53,995 bases of DNA from Bacteroidota bacterium (lineage in GTDB: Bacteria > Bacteroidota > Bacteroidia > Chitinophagales > LD1). Under the pieces are notes generated by a model that was given only the letters and a program-made list of their open reading frames with translations, did not search any database and was not told the origin of the DNA. Position numbers and translations under genes: made by a program. Location: assembly GCA_016715625.1 (NCBI GenBank), contig JADJZU010000018.1:1-53995 (forward strand), in the 5' to 3' direction. Positions 25,851-34,601 of the stretch are shown one piece after another (the stretch's first letter is position 1; every line of letters begins with the position of its first letter).

Positions 25851-27140
25851 TTATTGCTTGAGGCGCGGGTCGAGTGCATCGGTCAATCCATCGCCAATCA
25901 GATTAAATACCGTTACATTAATAAAGATGGCAAAGCCGGGGAAAATGGCCAGCCACCAAGCCTGCGGTATCTGGCGGGCATAGGATAGCAACTGCCCCCA
26001 GGTAACCGTGTCGGCCGGGCCGAGGCCCAAGAACGATAGCGTAGACTCGGTGAGAATGGCACCGGCTATACCAAAAGCTATGGAAATAAGCACAGGAGAC
26101 AAAGCATTGGGAATGGCGTGCTTAAACAGGATTTGAAAGTTCGAAAAGCCCAGCGATTGGGCAGCTTCAATGTATTCGAGATTGCGCACCTTCAGCAGTT
26201 CGGCCCGAATAAACCTGGCCACACCTGTCCAGCTGGTAGCACCTATAATCAGCATGATTACATACAAATTAGGTTTGCGCACTATGGAGATAATAAGGAG
26301 GATGAGAAACAAAGTGGGAATGGAGTTGAGCACTTCGATGATACGCATAATCACAAGGTCGAAAGGCACATTCACCTGCTTGCCCAGTGCCGGTATCTTC
26401 TTGAGCACGGTAGCCAGCAGATTGGCTAACACCATCACAGCTGCAAAGATGCCTATGCTAAGGAGCAACTGCACCAATCCTTTGCCCAGCGATTCGCCCA
26501 AGGCATCCGTGATGGCATAGGAGCGCACGCCAAAGCCATAGAAAAATCCGAAAAACAGAAAGAGAAGATTCATCCAGATACGGATGCGTGATACCTGAAA
26601 ATTGTTGTCGCCAAAGAAACCGGCCAGCGCGCCCATAAAAATTCCAATCACCGAAGCGATAGACATGGATACAATACCCACCGTCATGGCGATGCGGGTA
26701 CCGTGAATCATACCCGAAAGCACATCGCGCCCCAGTTCATCGGTGCCAAACCAGTGTTTCCACCGGGTAGACGGAATCACCTGCTCATCGAAAGGCCCTT
26801 TGGAGTGGATGTTGTCGTTGTCCTGGTTCATGGGCAGGTAAGGCACCGGAGGAAAGATTACAAAATCGTAGCTCAGGTTTTTCCAGTCGGCATTTTGCAA
26901 TTCGCGTGGAAATTCACCCAGGCCGAAGCCCACGGCTAACTCTTTAAACACCGGGAAATAAAGATGGCCGTTGTATTTGCAGACCAGTGGTTTTTCGTTG
27001 GCCAAAAAAGGAGCCAGCAGCGCTACGGCTACAAAGAAGTAAACCACGTATAGCGAATACAGGGCGGTCTTCTTTTTGCGAAACTGCCTTTTTACATAGG
27101 CCCAATAGCTCTGGTCATTATTTTGCTGAACTGCTGCCAT
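25851..27140 (-). CDS. Peptide-type ABC transporter permease (DppC/OppC-like)
   Basis: 429 aa, against ~300 for ordinary DppC. The first membrane helix (ALYSLYVVYFFVAVALLAPF) is followed by an extra exported segment of ~80 residues (about 45-130), then the usual permease core with FGTDELGRDVLSGMIHGTRI, the EAA-type loop EAAQSLGFSNFQILFKHAIP and the end GDGLTDALDPRLKQ. It pairs with the upstream permease: the two genes are contiguous. With the lipoprotein it would import oligopeptides or similar solutes, but no ATPase gene is present in the operon. Confidence 0.9.
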   Translation of the reverse strand: MAAVQQNNDQSYWAYVKRQFRKKKTALYSLYVVYFFVAVALLAPFLANEKPLVCKYNGHLYFPVFKELAVGFGLGEFPRELQNADWKNLSYDFVIFPPVPYLPMNQDNDNIHSKGPFDEQVIPSTRWKHWFGTDELGRDVLSGMIHGTRIAMTVGIVSMSIASVIGIFMGALAGFFGDNNFQVSRIRIWMNLLFLFFGFFYGFGVRSYAITDALGESLGKGLVQLLLSIGIFAAVMVLANLLATVLKKIPALGKQVNVPFDLVIMRIIEVLNSIPTLFLILLIISIVRKPNLYVIMLIIGATSWTGVARFIRAELLKVRNLEYIEAAQSLGFSNFQILFKHAIPNALSPVLISIAFGIAGAILTESTLSFLGLGPADTVTWGQLLSYARQIPQAWWLAIFPGFAIFINVTVFNLIGDGLTDALDPRLKQ

Positions 27141-28688
27141 TTACTTTTTGTTGTATGAAATTCGGGGGTCTACTACTGCATATAAAATGTCGGACACCAG
27201 ATAGCCCACCAAGGTGAGAATGGCGGCAAACATGGTATTGGTTAATATCATAGGATAGTCTTTCTGAATCACCGCGGCATAGGTGATTTGGCCCAGCCCC
27301 GGAATGGTGAACAGAAATTCCAGAATGATGGAACCACCTATAAGGGCCGGAAAGAAAGAAGCAAAAATGGTGATGATGGGCAACAGCGAGTTGCGTAGCG
27401 CATGGCGCCAGATGACTACATTTTCGGCCAGGCCTTTGGCGCGAGCGGTACGGATATAATCTTGACGGAGCACCGCAAGCATGGAACCGCGCATTTGTCG
27501 GCTCAAATAAGCAAAGCTGGAGTAAGTAGCAATGATTAAAGGTAAAGCCAGGTGGTAAGCCAGGTCGCCCAGTTTATAGAAAAAGCCATCGTCCCAGGTG
27601 GCGTAGCCTAAACCAAAAGGAGGGAAGATGTCGAGGTAATCGGGGCTGCATAAAAAGAAGATAGCCATGGTGCCTATCCAGAATACCGGCAAGGAATAGG
27701 TAATGAACAGCGCCACCGTAACGGACGAGTCATACAAACTGTCTTTTCTCACTGCTAATGAAATACCCAGCGGAATAGAGATGACATATTCAATTACAAT
27801 CACCAATAAGCTGATGAGCATGGTAATCCAGAGTCCGTCCCAAATCATGCTTTTAACGGGGCGCTTGCTAAAGAAGGAAACACCGAAATCACCTCTTAAA
27901 AAACCTTTGGTTTTGGTAGGGTCCGATTCTTCGCCAAACCATTTAGCATCGCCAAAGAGCCAGCGGTGATACTGATTTTGGCTGCCACTCCAGTGCATCA
28001 CCGGTACATAACGCTTCCATACGGTCTCTTCCTTTTTTACCAGTTCGTAGGCCGCCTGTGTTTGCTGCACCGCTCCGCTCACGGTAGCCAGGCTGGGGGT
28101 GGCGGCTGCATTTTTTTGCAGGCCGGTCAACAAGTCGGCAATGACAACGTCTTTGCTGTTAATGTAAAGTTTATTGACAAGGTTGCGCAATTCAATGAGG
28201 GCATCGGCATTGGTGGAGTCGCGCGGGGTAGTAAGCACCGACATTTCCAATGCATTCACCTGTTGGTAATAGGTGGAAATTTGTGGCCAGTTGCCGTAGT
28301 CGTAGATGAGGCGGTCGAGCGTTTCGCGGTGGTCTTTTTTGGCAATGCGGTTAAAAGTGTCGCACTCGGCCATGTTGCCAAAACTGAAGTAGAAGATGGG
28401 TAAATCGAGCCCCAGTTTGTGACGCAAATCGCGATAGGCTTTATCGGTAGATAGTTTGTTTGAAGCCTGTCCGTCTCCACTGCTGCGGTTGAGCATGGTT
28501 TCGGCCGGGTCGCCCGGAGCAATAGAGATTAGGATAAAGGTGAGCAGCGAAATGATAAACAGCGTAGGGATAAAAATCAAAATCCGCTTAAGCACGTATC
28601 CAAAAAGAGGAAACGAAATTTTAGCGGCCACGAATTTCTTTCCGCTATCGGTTGTGCCGCTGGCTGTTTTTACTTCCACAGGTTTCAT
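27141..28688 (-). CDS. Peptide-type ABC transporter permease (DppB/OppB-like), extended
   Basis: 515 aa, far longer than the usual ~310-340. Helix 1 (ILIFIPTLFIISLLTFILIS) and the APGDPAETML motif are normal. A long, mainly helical insertion (about residues 85-265) then projects outside the membrane before the remaining five helices, with RTARAKGLAENVVIWRHALR as the coupling loop. The insertion may dock the lipoprotein. Stop and start of the two permease genes abut. Confidence 0.9.
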   Translation of the reverse strand: MKPVEVKTASGTTDSGKKFVAAKISFPLFGYVLKRILIFIPTLFIISLLTFILISIAPGDPAETMLNRSSGDGQASNKLSTDKAYRDLRHKLGLDLPIFYFSFGNMAECDTFNRIAKKDHRETLDRLIYDYGNWPQISTYYQQVNALEMSVLTTPRDSTNADALIELRNLVNKLYINSKDVVIADLLTGLQKNAAATPSLATVSGAVQQTQAAYELVKKEETVWKRYVPVMHWSGSQNQYHRWLFGDAKWFGEESDPTKTKGFLRGDFGVSFFSKRPVKSMIWDGLWITMLISLLVIVIEYVISIPLGISLAVRKDSLYDSSVTVALFITYSLPVFWIGTMAIFFLCSPDYLDIFPPFGLGYATWDDGFFYKLGDLAYHLALPLIIATYSSFAYLSRQMRGSMLAVLRQDYIRTARAKGLAENVVIWRHALRNSLLPIITIFASFFPALIGGSIILEFLFTIPGLGQITYAAVIQKDYPMILTNTMFAAILTLVGYLVSDILYAVVDPRISYNKK

Positions 28689-28718
28689 GCTCCGGTGCTG
28701 TTTGTCTACGTTTGAAAA

Positions 28719-30461
28719 TTACTTCTGCACCAGTTTAAATCCGGCTTCGTTAAAGCCCGGACGTACAATGAAGGTTTCAATGTTTTCAAAGCGCTTGCTG
28801 ATGGCAATTTTCTCCATGGGGCTCCAGATAAAGATGTAAGGCACTTGCTCGTGCACAATCACCTGGAATTTTCTGTAGAGGTCGTTCCTTTTTTCCTCGT
28901 CCAGTTCCGAGCGGATAGCTTCAATCAGTTTGTCGGTTTCTGCATTGCCAAAATATACGTAGTTGCTGCCACCGTTAATAGATTCAGTGTGCCAGATTTG
29001 CTTAGGGTCATCGGGGTTTACAGAACCAATCCAGGCACCATAAAACATTTCGAAGTCGTGTTTCTTTTGGTTCTCGATATAGATGCTCCACTCTTGAGGC
29101 ACCACATCTACATTGATACCAGCCTGGCGACAAGATTCTTTGAAGATAAGTGCAGCATCTCTGCGGGTGTCGTTACCGGCATTGTAAGTAAAGGTGATAT
29201 TGAACTCTGTTTGCACGCCACCCAGTTTTTTGTCGAGGGTGCCGTCTCCGTTGCTATCCTTCCATCCGGCTTCGGCTAAGAGTGCTTTGGCTTTGTCGAT
29301 GTTGTATTCAAACGGAGTGATGGTATCGTTGAAAGCTCCTTTTTTGTAAGGGTTGATGGGGCCGTTTACGCGCTTGCCCAAATCGTAACCAATCACTTTG
29401 ATGATTTTTTCTACATCGGTAAGGTGAGCCAGGGCTGTGCGGGTTTTGGCATCCTCAAACTTGGGGTTGCGCATGTTTATGCCAAAATAGGTATAAGCCA
29501 TCGACAGGGGAGTAGACAGGTTGAAGTTCTTGTTTACTTCTTCGTTGGGCTTTAATTGCTCTACGTAGTCTTTGCTCTTGATGCCGGCCATCACATCGAG
29601 CTTTTTGCCTTTCAGGGCAGTGAGCGCAGCTGTTTGGTCTTTAATCACCTGATAAATCAGTTTGTCGGGGTTAGCCCAGTAGGCATATTCGCTGCTATAC
29701 TTTTCGCCCCACCAGTTTTTCTTTTTGCTTAATACAATACGCTGACCAGGCACCCACTCGGTAAATTCGTAAGGGCCTGAACCGGAGATAAATCCTTTTT
29801 CGCGCTGATATTTTTCACTGTTGTACTCAGTGGCAAATTCTTTCATCACCGGACTGTTGGCCACCTCTTCGGTTTTTTTCTGAATGTCGGCTATGCTGAT
29901 TTGGTCCATCAGTTTCTTCGGGTCATAAATGTATTGCGGCATAACCAAAAAAGAACCGCAGATAGACTCGGCCAGAATGTATTTTTCATTGCATACAATG
30001 GTCAACTTGCGCGGGTTTTCAGGATATTCCACTACATCGCTAATAAGTTCAAAGTAAGGGCGGTTCCCTTCGTTATTAATCACCGGAGCTTTGTAACATT
30101 TTACCGAGAACGCCACATCGTGAGCCGTAATCGGTGAGCCGTTGTCCCACTTGGCTTCTTCGCGGATTTCGCAAGTGTAGGTCAGCAAGCCAGTAGCGCT
30201 GTCATACTTTTCTTCGGGCAATGCTTTGGCCAGTATAGGAGTCATTTCCAGGGTGCGAGGGTCGTTTCCCCACAGGGATTGAAACATCTGCGATAAGTAA
30301 TAGCCGGCATCCGCACTCTGATAATTCGTGGGGTTCAGCATATCGGTGTCGCTCAGCTCGTGCACCGTTACCTCATTCTTTTCTTTCTTTTGGCTGCAAC
30401 CGTATAATACTAAACAAGCCAGCGCAATTGCTGTTATCTTACTGGAAAAGCTCTTCAACAT
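28719..30461 (-). CDS. ABC transporter substrate-binding lipoprotein (OppA-like)
   Basis: About 580 aa from ATG 30461, which gives MLKSFSSKITAIALACLVLYGCSQ, a lipoprotein signal with lipobox LYGC. A longer frame to 30506 only adds residues. The body is an SBP family 5 fold (WDNGSPITAHDVAFS, then SGPYEFTEWVPGQ, and later GGSNYVYFGNAE). It should present peptides or nickel-like ligands to the two permeases downstream (30-base gap). It is the first gene of the operon and carries a good -7 promoter element. Confidence 0.93.
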   Translation of the reverse strand: MLKSFSSKITAIALACLVLYGCSQKKEKNEVTVHELSDTDMLNPTNYQSADAGYYLSQMFQSLWGNDPRTLEMTPILAKALPEEKYDSATGLLTYTCEIREEAKWDNGSPITAHDVAFSVKCYKAPVINNEGNRPYFELISDVVEYPENPRKLTIVCNEKYILAESICGSFLVMPQYIYDPKKLMDQISIADIQKKTEEVANSPVMKEFATEYNSEKYQREKGFISGSGPYEFTEWVPGQRIVLSKKKNWWGEKYSSEYAYWANPDKLIYQVIKDQTAALTALKGKKLDVMAGIKSKDYVEQLKPNEEVNKNFNLSTPLSMAYTYFGINMRNPKFEDAKTRTALAHLTDVEKIIKVIGYDLGKRVNGPINPYKKGAFNDTITPFEYNIDKAKALLAEAGWKDSNGDGTLDKKLGGVQTEFNITFTYNAGNDTRRDAALIFKESCRQAGINVDVVPQEWSIYIENQKKHDFEMFYGAWIGSVNPDDPKQIWHTESINGGSNYVYFGNAETDKLIEAIRSELDEEKRNDLYRKFQVIVHEQVPYIFIWSPMEKIAISKRFENIETFIVRPGFNEAGFKLVQK

Positions 30462-30503
30462 GGTTTTGAGTTTTGATGGATGTTTTTTTTTAAAAAAGAG
30501 TGA

Positions 30504-30511
30504 CAAATATA
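30504..30511 (-). promoter_or_regulatory. -7 element upstream of the OppA-like gene
   Basis: TATATTTG, a perfect match to TAnnTTTG on the minus strand, 42 bases before ATG 30461. Confidence 0.5.
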
Positions 30512-30539
30512 GAAGAATACCTTACACCCCCATTTGACA

Positions 30540-31454
30540 ATGAAAACACGCAAAATATTGGTGACCGGAGCCAGCGGATTGGTCGGCACACGAATCACAG
30601 ACCTCTTATTGAAAAGGGGTTATGAAGTGCATGCACTCGGTCGAAAAAAGCAAAACGACACTGCCGGGGTAAAGCATTTTGTTTGGAATATACCCCGACA
30701 AGAAATGGACCCGGCTGCCTTGAAAGAGGTGGTGGGTATTATTCATCTGGCAGGTGCCGGTGTGGCGGATGAACGATGGAGTGCTGAGCGCAAGAAGGAG
30801 ATTCTGGAAAGCAGAACGCAGAGCACTCAACTGCTGTATCAGTCTTTGCAGAAGCACAAAACGAATGTTCGGGTAATTGTGTCGGCATCTGCTGTGGGAT
30901 ACTATGGTGACTGCGGTGCCGGTTGGGTTAGCGAAGAGCAGGCCCCTGCGGATACTTTTCTGGCGCAGGTATGCCGCGATTGGGAAGCCGGTGTAGTGAA
31001 GATGCAAAAACTGGGACTGCGCGAAGTGCGATGTCGCATTGGCATTGTGCTGTCGCAGCGCGGAGGTGCACTACCCGAACTCACCCGTACAATTCCTTTG
31101 GGCCTGGCTCCGTATTTTGCCAAGCCCAACCTGTATTATCCATGGATTCACATAGATGATGTGTGCGGTATTCTGCTGCATGCGCTTGAGCACGATTCGG
31201 TGAAAGGTGCCGTGAACACCACAGCCCCCGCTCCCGTCAAAATTCGGACGCTGATGGAAGAAATACTAGAGGCTAAAAAATCGAGTGCCGTATTGGTGCC
31301 GGTGCCTTCACTTGCCTTAAAGATAGCCATGGGCGAAATGAGCGATATGCTGCTGAGTAGCCAACGTTGTAGTGCTTCTAAAATCACGGAAGCGGGCTAT
31401 CAATTTCTTTATCCTGATTTAAAAAAAGCCTTGGCCGCTATCTACACCCGTTAA
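30540..31454 (+). CDS. TIGR01777-family SDR epimerase-like protein
   Basis: 304 aa. The N-terminal Rossmann motif is ILVTGASGLVGTRITDLLLK. Family-specific blocks are IIHLAGAGVADERWSAERKK, SASAVGYYGDCG, and PWIHIDDVCGILLHALE. Tyr in the YYGD block stands where the catalytic Tyr-x-x-x-Lys pair is expected, but the Lys is not evident, as is usual for this family. Close relatives (YfcH type) are uncharacterised. It starts at ATG 30540, 78 bases from the divergent OppA-like start. It overlaps the convergent trpG-like gene by 17 bases. Confidence 0.9.
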   Translation: MKTRKILVTGASGLVGTRITDLLLKRGYEVHALGRKKQNDTAGVKHFVWNIPRQEMDPAALKEVVGIIHLAGAGVADERWSAERKKEILESRTQSTQLLYQSLQKHKTNVRVIVSASAVGYYGDCGAGWVSEEQAPADTFLAQVCRDWEAGVVKMQKLGLREVRCRIGIVLSQRGGALPELTRTIPLGLAPYFAKPNLYYPWIHIDDVCGILLHALEHDSVKGAVNTTAPAPVKIRTLMEEILEAKKSSAVLVPVPSLALKIAMGEMSDMLLSSQRCSASKITEAGYQFLYPDLKKALAAIYTR

Positions 31455-32013
31455 TCGTATCTACCCAGTTTTGAATCATAGAAAGCCCATGTTCGGTCAA
31501 TATAGATTCGGGGTGAAATTGTAGTCCTGTGAGAGGAAGGGTTTCATGTGCTATGCCCATGATTTCGCCCTGCTGCGTTTGTGCTATCACCCGTAGCGGA
31601 GTGTTTTCCAACTTTTTTAAGATGAGCGAATGATAACGCATCACTTGAAACTGTGCCGGAAGATACCGGAAGATGGGATGCGATTGAGTGCTGATAAGGG
31701 ATGTTTTGCCGTGCATGGGTTGCAGCGCTTTTTCGAGCGAAGCGCCAAAAAACAAACCTAATGCCTGATGCCCCAGACATATACCTAAGATAGGGATACG
31801 CGTGTGATACTTTTCTATCAATTCCATAGTTACTCCTGCCTCGTTCGGTGTCTTGGGCCCGGGCGATAGAATTAAAGCCTTGAATGGCAGGGTGGAAATT
31901 TGCTGCAGCGTTTTTTCATCATTTCGTATCACCATGCATTCGCAGCCACATTGCAGCACATAATCGCGCAGGTTATAAGTAAAGGAATCGTAATTATCGA
32001 GCAGGAGTACCAC
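31438..32013 (-). CDS. Anthranilate/aminodeoxychorismate synthase glutamine amidotransferase
   Basis: 191 aa class I glutamine amidotransferase. Catalytic Cys79 lies in ILGICLGHQALG, and the His-Glu pair lies in LQFHPESIL. The LLLDNYDSFTYNL start and SPGPKTPNEAG oxyanion-side block are the TrpG/PabA signature. It supplies ammonia to TrpE or PabB, for tryptophan or folate. The partner subunit is not nearby, so which of the two (or both) cannot be decided. It is the downstream member of a pair with cvpA. Confidence 0.93.
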   Translation of the reverse strand: MVLLLDNYDSFTYNLRDYVLQCGCECMVIRNDEKTLQQISTLPFKALILSPGPKTPNEAGVTMELIEKYHTRIPILGICLGHQALGLFFGASLEKALQPMHGKTSLISTQSHPIFRYLPAQFQVMRYHSLILKKLENTPLRVIAQTQQGEIMGIAHETLPLTGLQFHPESILTEHGLSMIQNWVDTINGCR

Positions 32014-32052
32014 TTCGCAAGATTACATAAAGCAAAACAGCAAATGCAATAT

Positions 32053-32604
32053 TTATTCGACTGTTTCCGATTGCTGTGGTGTAAGGTGTGTGCCTAGCAA
32101 TTCATCGAAACGCTCAAAAGTATCACGCACCAGCGGCACTACTTTGCCGGTCGCTTTGATAACGCGAGGTGCCAAATCTTCCACATATTCGTAGGCGTGA
32201 GAGTCGCGCTTCAAGTCCTTCGGAAATACATCCATTCGGTTCAGAAACCAAACAAAAATGGTAAACACAAACAAGCCGATAAGTCCGTGCAGTATGCCTC
32301 CGGCAATTTGATTGGGCAAATTGAGCGAGAAACTTTTCAATACCTGCTCCAGGAACCAGGCTATGAGTTTCAGCAGTAGTAACACCAGCAAGAACATCAG
32401 CACAAACGATACAATAGCCAGTGTTTTGGGCTCCATGTGCGTGATTCCTTTCAAGGCATGAACCATCATGTATGAAAACCGCAGTGCAGCAATGAGCCCC
32501 AGCAGCCAACCTGCCAGCGAAAATATGGAATAGATGATGCCGTTTTTATAGCCTTGGTAAAAACCGATGCCAAAAAACAGGAGCAATACAATATCAAATA
32601 TCAT
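32053..32604 (-). CDS. CvpA-family membrane protein
   Basis: 183 aa with four membrane helices; the opening FDIVLLLFFGIGFYQGYKNG with its GxxxGxxxG-like spacing and LAGWLLGLIAA is typical of CvpA, the colicin V production protein. The exact function in Bacteroidota is unresolved. It has a soluble C-terminal tail. The trpG-like gene follows with a 39-base gap. Confidence 0.85.
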   Translation of the reverse strand: MIFDIVLLLFFGIGFYQGYKNGIIYSIFSLAGWLLGLIAALRFSYMMVHALKGITHMEPKTLAIVSFVLMFLLVLLLLKLIAWFLEQVLKSFSLNLPNQIAGGILHGLIGLFVFTIFVWFLNRMDVFPKDLKRDSHAYEYVEDLAPRVIKATGKVVPLVRDTFERFDELLGTHLTPQQSETVE

Positions 32605-32731
32605 GATGCGAAATAAAGCGATAAGCCCGAAGGCCTATTCTGTTTAACCACAGGTATTGGTGCAGGCTGTCTATTTCTATCTTCATTGCAAGGACATCTA
32701 CAGGTTGCTTTGGTCGAAGGAGCGCCTGCCA

Positions 32732-34144
32732 TCAGAAGTTGTAGTCCACTACCAGATTCCAGTTAAACATATTTACCTTGTTGAAACTGTATTTGTATTC
32801 ATTGTAGGTATTGCCTATAGCCCCTTTGTAAACGAGCAGCCCCTGCACCGATAGCCCTTTTAAATATTTTGGAAACGTATACCGGATGTCTGCATTGATC
32901 TGGTTATAGGAGGGCATGCCATACTTATTGAGCCGAACATTTTTTACATCCGGCAAAAAGTAATGGCCGTAGCCTATTGCGGTTTTCAATGTTCCTTTCA
33001 AAAATGCATAAGCGATTTTGGCGGTGAAGGCATGCACCCGGCCGGCACCTTCGTTGCGTTCGCGTGGCATAAAGGTGTAAAACGGCTCGCGTCCCCATTC
33101 GCGCGGCATGGTAAATCGTCCATCTTCTGTAATGTGGGTGTAATTTACGGAGGCATCGAGCGCGCGCCAGGTAATACCGAGTTTGGCACTCATCGTATTG
33201 GACTGTTGTTTTCTGGCGAAATAGGTGAGTGAAGAGTCACAGTTACCACCACAGTGAACCGCATCTTGCCGCACATACATCATGCCAGCCTGCAAATGAG
33301 TGTTTTTGTTGACCGGTATTTTTGCATCGGCTTGCAGCAACACGGTATTGAAAACATTTTCTGTAAACTGATTCCATGCCTGCAATTGCAATTGTTTCAC
33401 AGGACTGTAAGTAATGCCCAGTAAACCAACTCCGGCAGAGCGAATGTGGCCGGCATAATTGTTTTTGGCTCCCCACTCATTCAGCCCCTGCGGATAAATG
33501 CCCATCGAGTTGCCTACGGTATACCATTTGACGGTAGAGCGAGGCGAGATGCGCCAAATCCATCCGCCTTGCAACTTTAAGTTCTTCACTTCATTTACTT
33601 CCACCCATGCTCCTTCTTCCATGGTGCTGCGCATGCGGCCATCTTGTGCGTTGATAAACGGAGTGTTTAACTCAAAACGACCTACTTCTATTTTCGAAGC
33701 GCGAAAACGGTAACGGATAAACAGATTTTCAAGTCGGTGAAGTTCCCATCGATTCGATGGGTCAGATAAATCGAACAGACCACTCTCGTATCGATTAGCG
33801 CTGTTGGCGAGTGTATCCTTTCTACCTAAGTCGGACGACACAACATTAAAAATGAAGAATCCGCTTATCCCGAACTGCAAGCCCTTCCACGCAGGGCTTT
33901 CGTAACCTATTCCGGCACCCAAACCCCATGCCACATAATCAGTGAGTGGTTTTTGGTTGTCGGTAGCCATGAAAAAAGAGCGGGCATGTGCATGAAATGT
34001 TCCAAACCGCTGGAGTTTGCTTTTAAGCGTTTGCGTATCGGTGGGGGCGCTTTCGGCTGTGCTATGCTGTGCATGAGCCGGAGCAAGAGCGATGAAAAGG
34101 AAGAGCAGACTTAGGCTTAAAATCCTGTTTTTATATAGGTCCAT
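32732..34144 (-). CDS. OprD-like outer-membrane porin in sulfur gene cluster
   Basis: 470 aa. The signal peptide ends near APAHAQ. The body is a chain of amphipathic beta strands with aromatic girdles (GLQFGISGFFIFNVV, LENLFIRYRFRASKIEVGRF) and it ends NWNLVVDYNF, a C-terminal aromatic as outer membrane barrels require. The GRFELNTPFINAQDGRM block recalls OprD-type porins. It is the last gene of the sulfur cluster and overlaps the DsrE-like gene by 28 bases, so it is likely cotranslated and might admit thiosulfate or another small sulfur compound; the substrate is an inference. Confidence 0.75.
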   Translation of the reverse strand: MDLYKNRILSLSLLFLFIALAPAHAQHSTAESAPTDTQTLKSKLQRFGTFHAHARSFFMATDNQKPLTDYVAWGLGAGIGYESPAWKGLQFGISGFFIFNVVSSDLGRKDTLANSANRYESGLFDLSDPSNRWELHRLENLFIRYRFRASKIEVGRFELNTPFINAQDGRMRSTMEEGAWVEVNEVKNLKLQGGWIWRISPRSTVKWYTVGNSMGIYPQGLNEWGAKNNYAGHIRSAGVGLLGITYSPVKQLQLQAWNQFTENVFNTVLLQADAKIPVNKNTHLQAGMMYVRQDAVHCGGNCDSSLTYFARKQQSNTMSAKLGITWRALDASVNYTHITEDGRFTMPREWGREPFYTFMPRERNEGAGRVHAFTAKIAYAFLKGTLKTAIGYGHYFLPDVKNVRLNKYGMPSYNQINADIRYTFPKYLKGLSVQGLLVYKGAIGNTYNEYKYSFNKVNMFNWNLVVDYNF

Positions 34145-34584
34145 CCCTCTTCTTGTTTTTGCACTATTTCAGCCAGGCCAAACTTTACAAAACCGACCTG
34201 CGGCAGCATTTCTTCTTTACTGATTTTTCGCGCCTTCATGGTGTTTTCGCAGGCGTAAAACTGAACTCCATTGGCTATTACTTTTTGAATGTTTTCTCTT
34301 TGTGTGGATTTTGCTGTCATCAGGAAATCCACACCGGGGCCATGCACTACCACTTCGATAGCCACACTGTCCCCAAACGCTTCCCGCAGTCCGTTTAACT
34401 GATTAATGAGGCCCTTGTGAGCGGAAGAATCGCTGGTAGCCAGATGGAGCAATACTTGATGGTGTGTTTTGGCTGCCACCGTGCAGCATTCCTTTTGCTT
34501 CGCTTTGCTTTGTTTTTGCGCAAAGGTGTGTAAAGAGGTCAGGGAAAACAGGAGTGTGAAAAGGAGAGTTTTTTCCATGGTCAT
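34117..34584 (-). CDS. Exported DsrE-family sulfur-transfer protein
   Basis: 155 aa. It opens with a signal peptide (MEKTLLFTLLFSLTSLHTFA), then a DsrE/F-like alpha-beta fold (VLLHLATSDSSAHKGLINQL, AIEVVVHGPGVDFLM, GVQFYACENTMKARKI). The Cys in FYACENT is where DsrE relatives carry sulfur. An extra ECC pair follows the signal peptide. DsrE proteins are normally cytosolic; an exported form suggests periplasmic sulfur handling alongside the SoxB-like and cytochrome proteins upstream. The gap from the cytochrome gene is 17 bases. Confidence 0.85.
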   Translation of the reverse strand: MTMEKTLLFTLLFSLTSLHTFAQKQSKAKQKECCTVAAKTHHQVLLHLATSDSSAHKGLINQLNGLREAFGDSVAIEVVVHGPGVDFLMTAKSTQRENIQKVIANGVQFYACENTMKARKISKEEMLPQVGFVKFGLAEIVQKQEEGWTYIKTGF

Positions 34585-34601
34585 AAGGTTTTTGTTACGT
34601 T

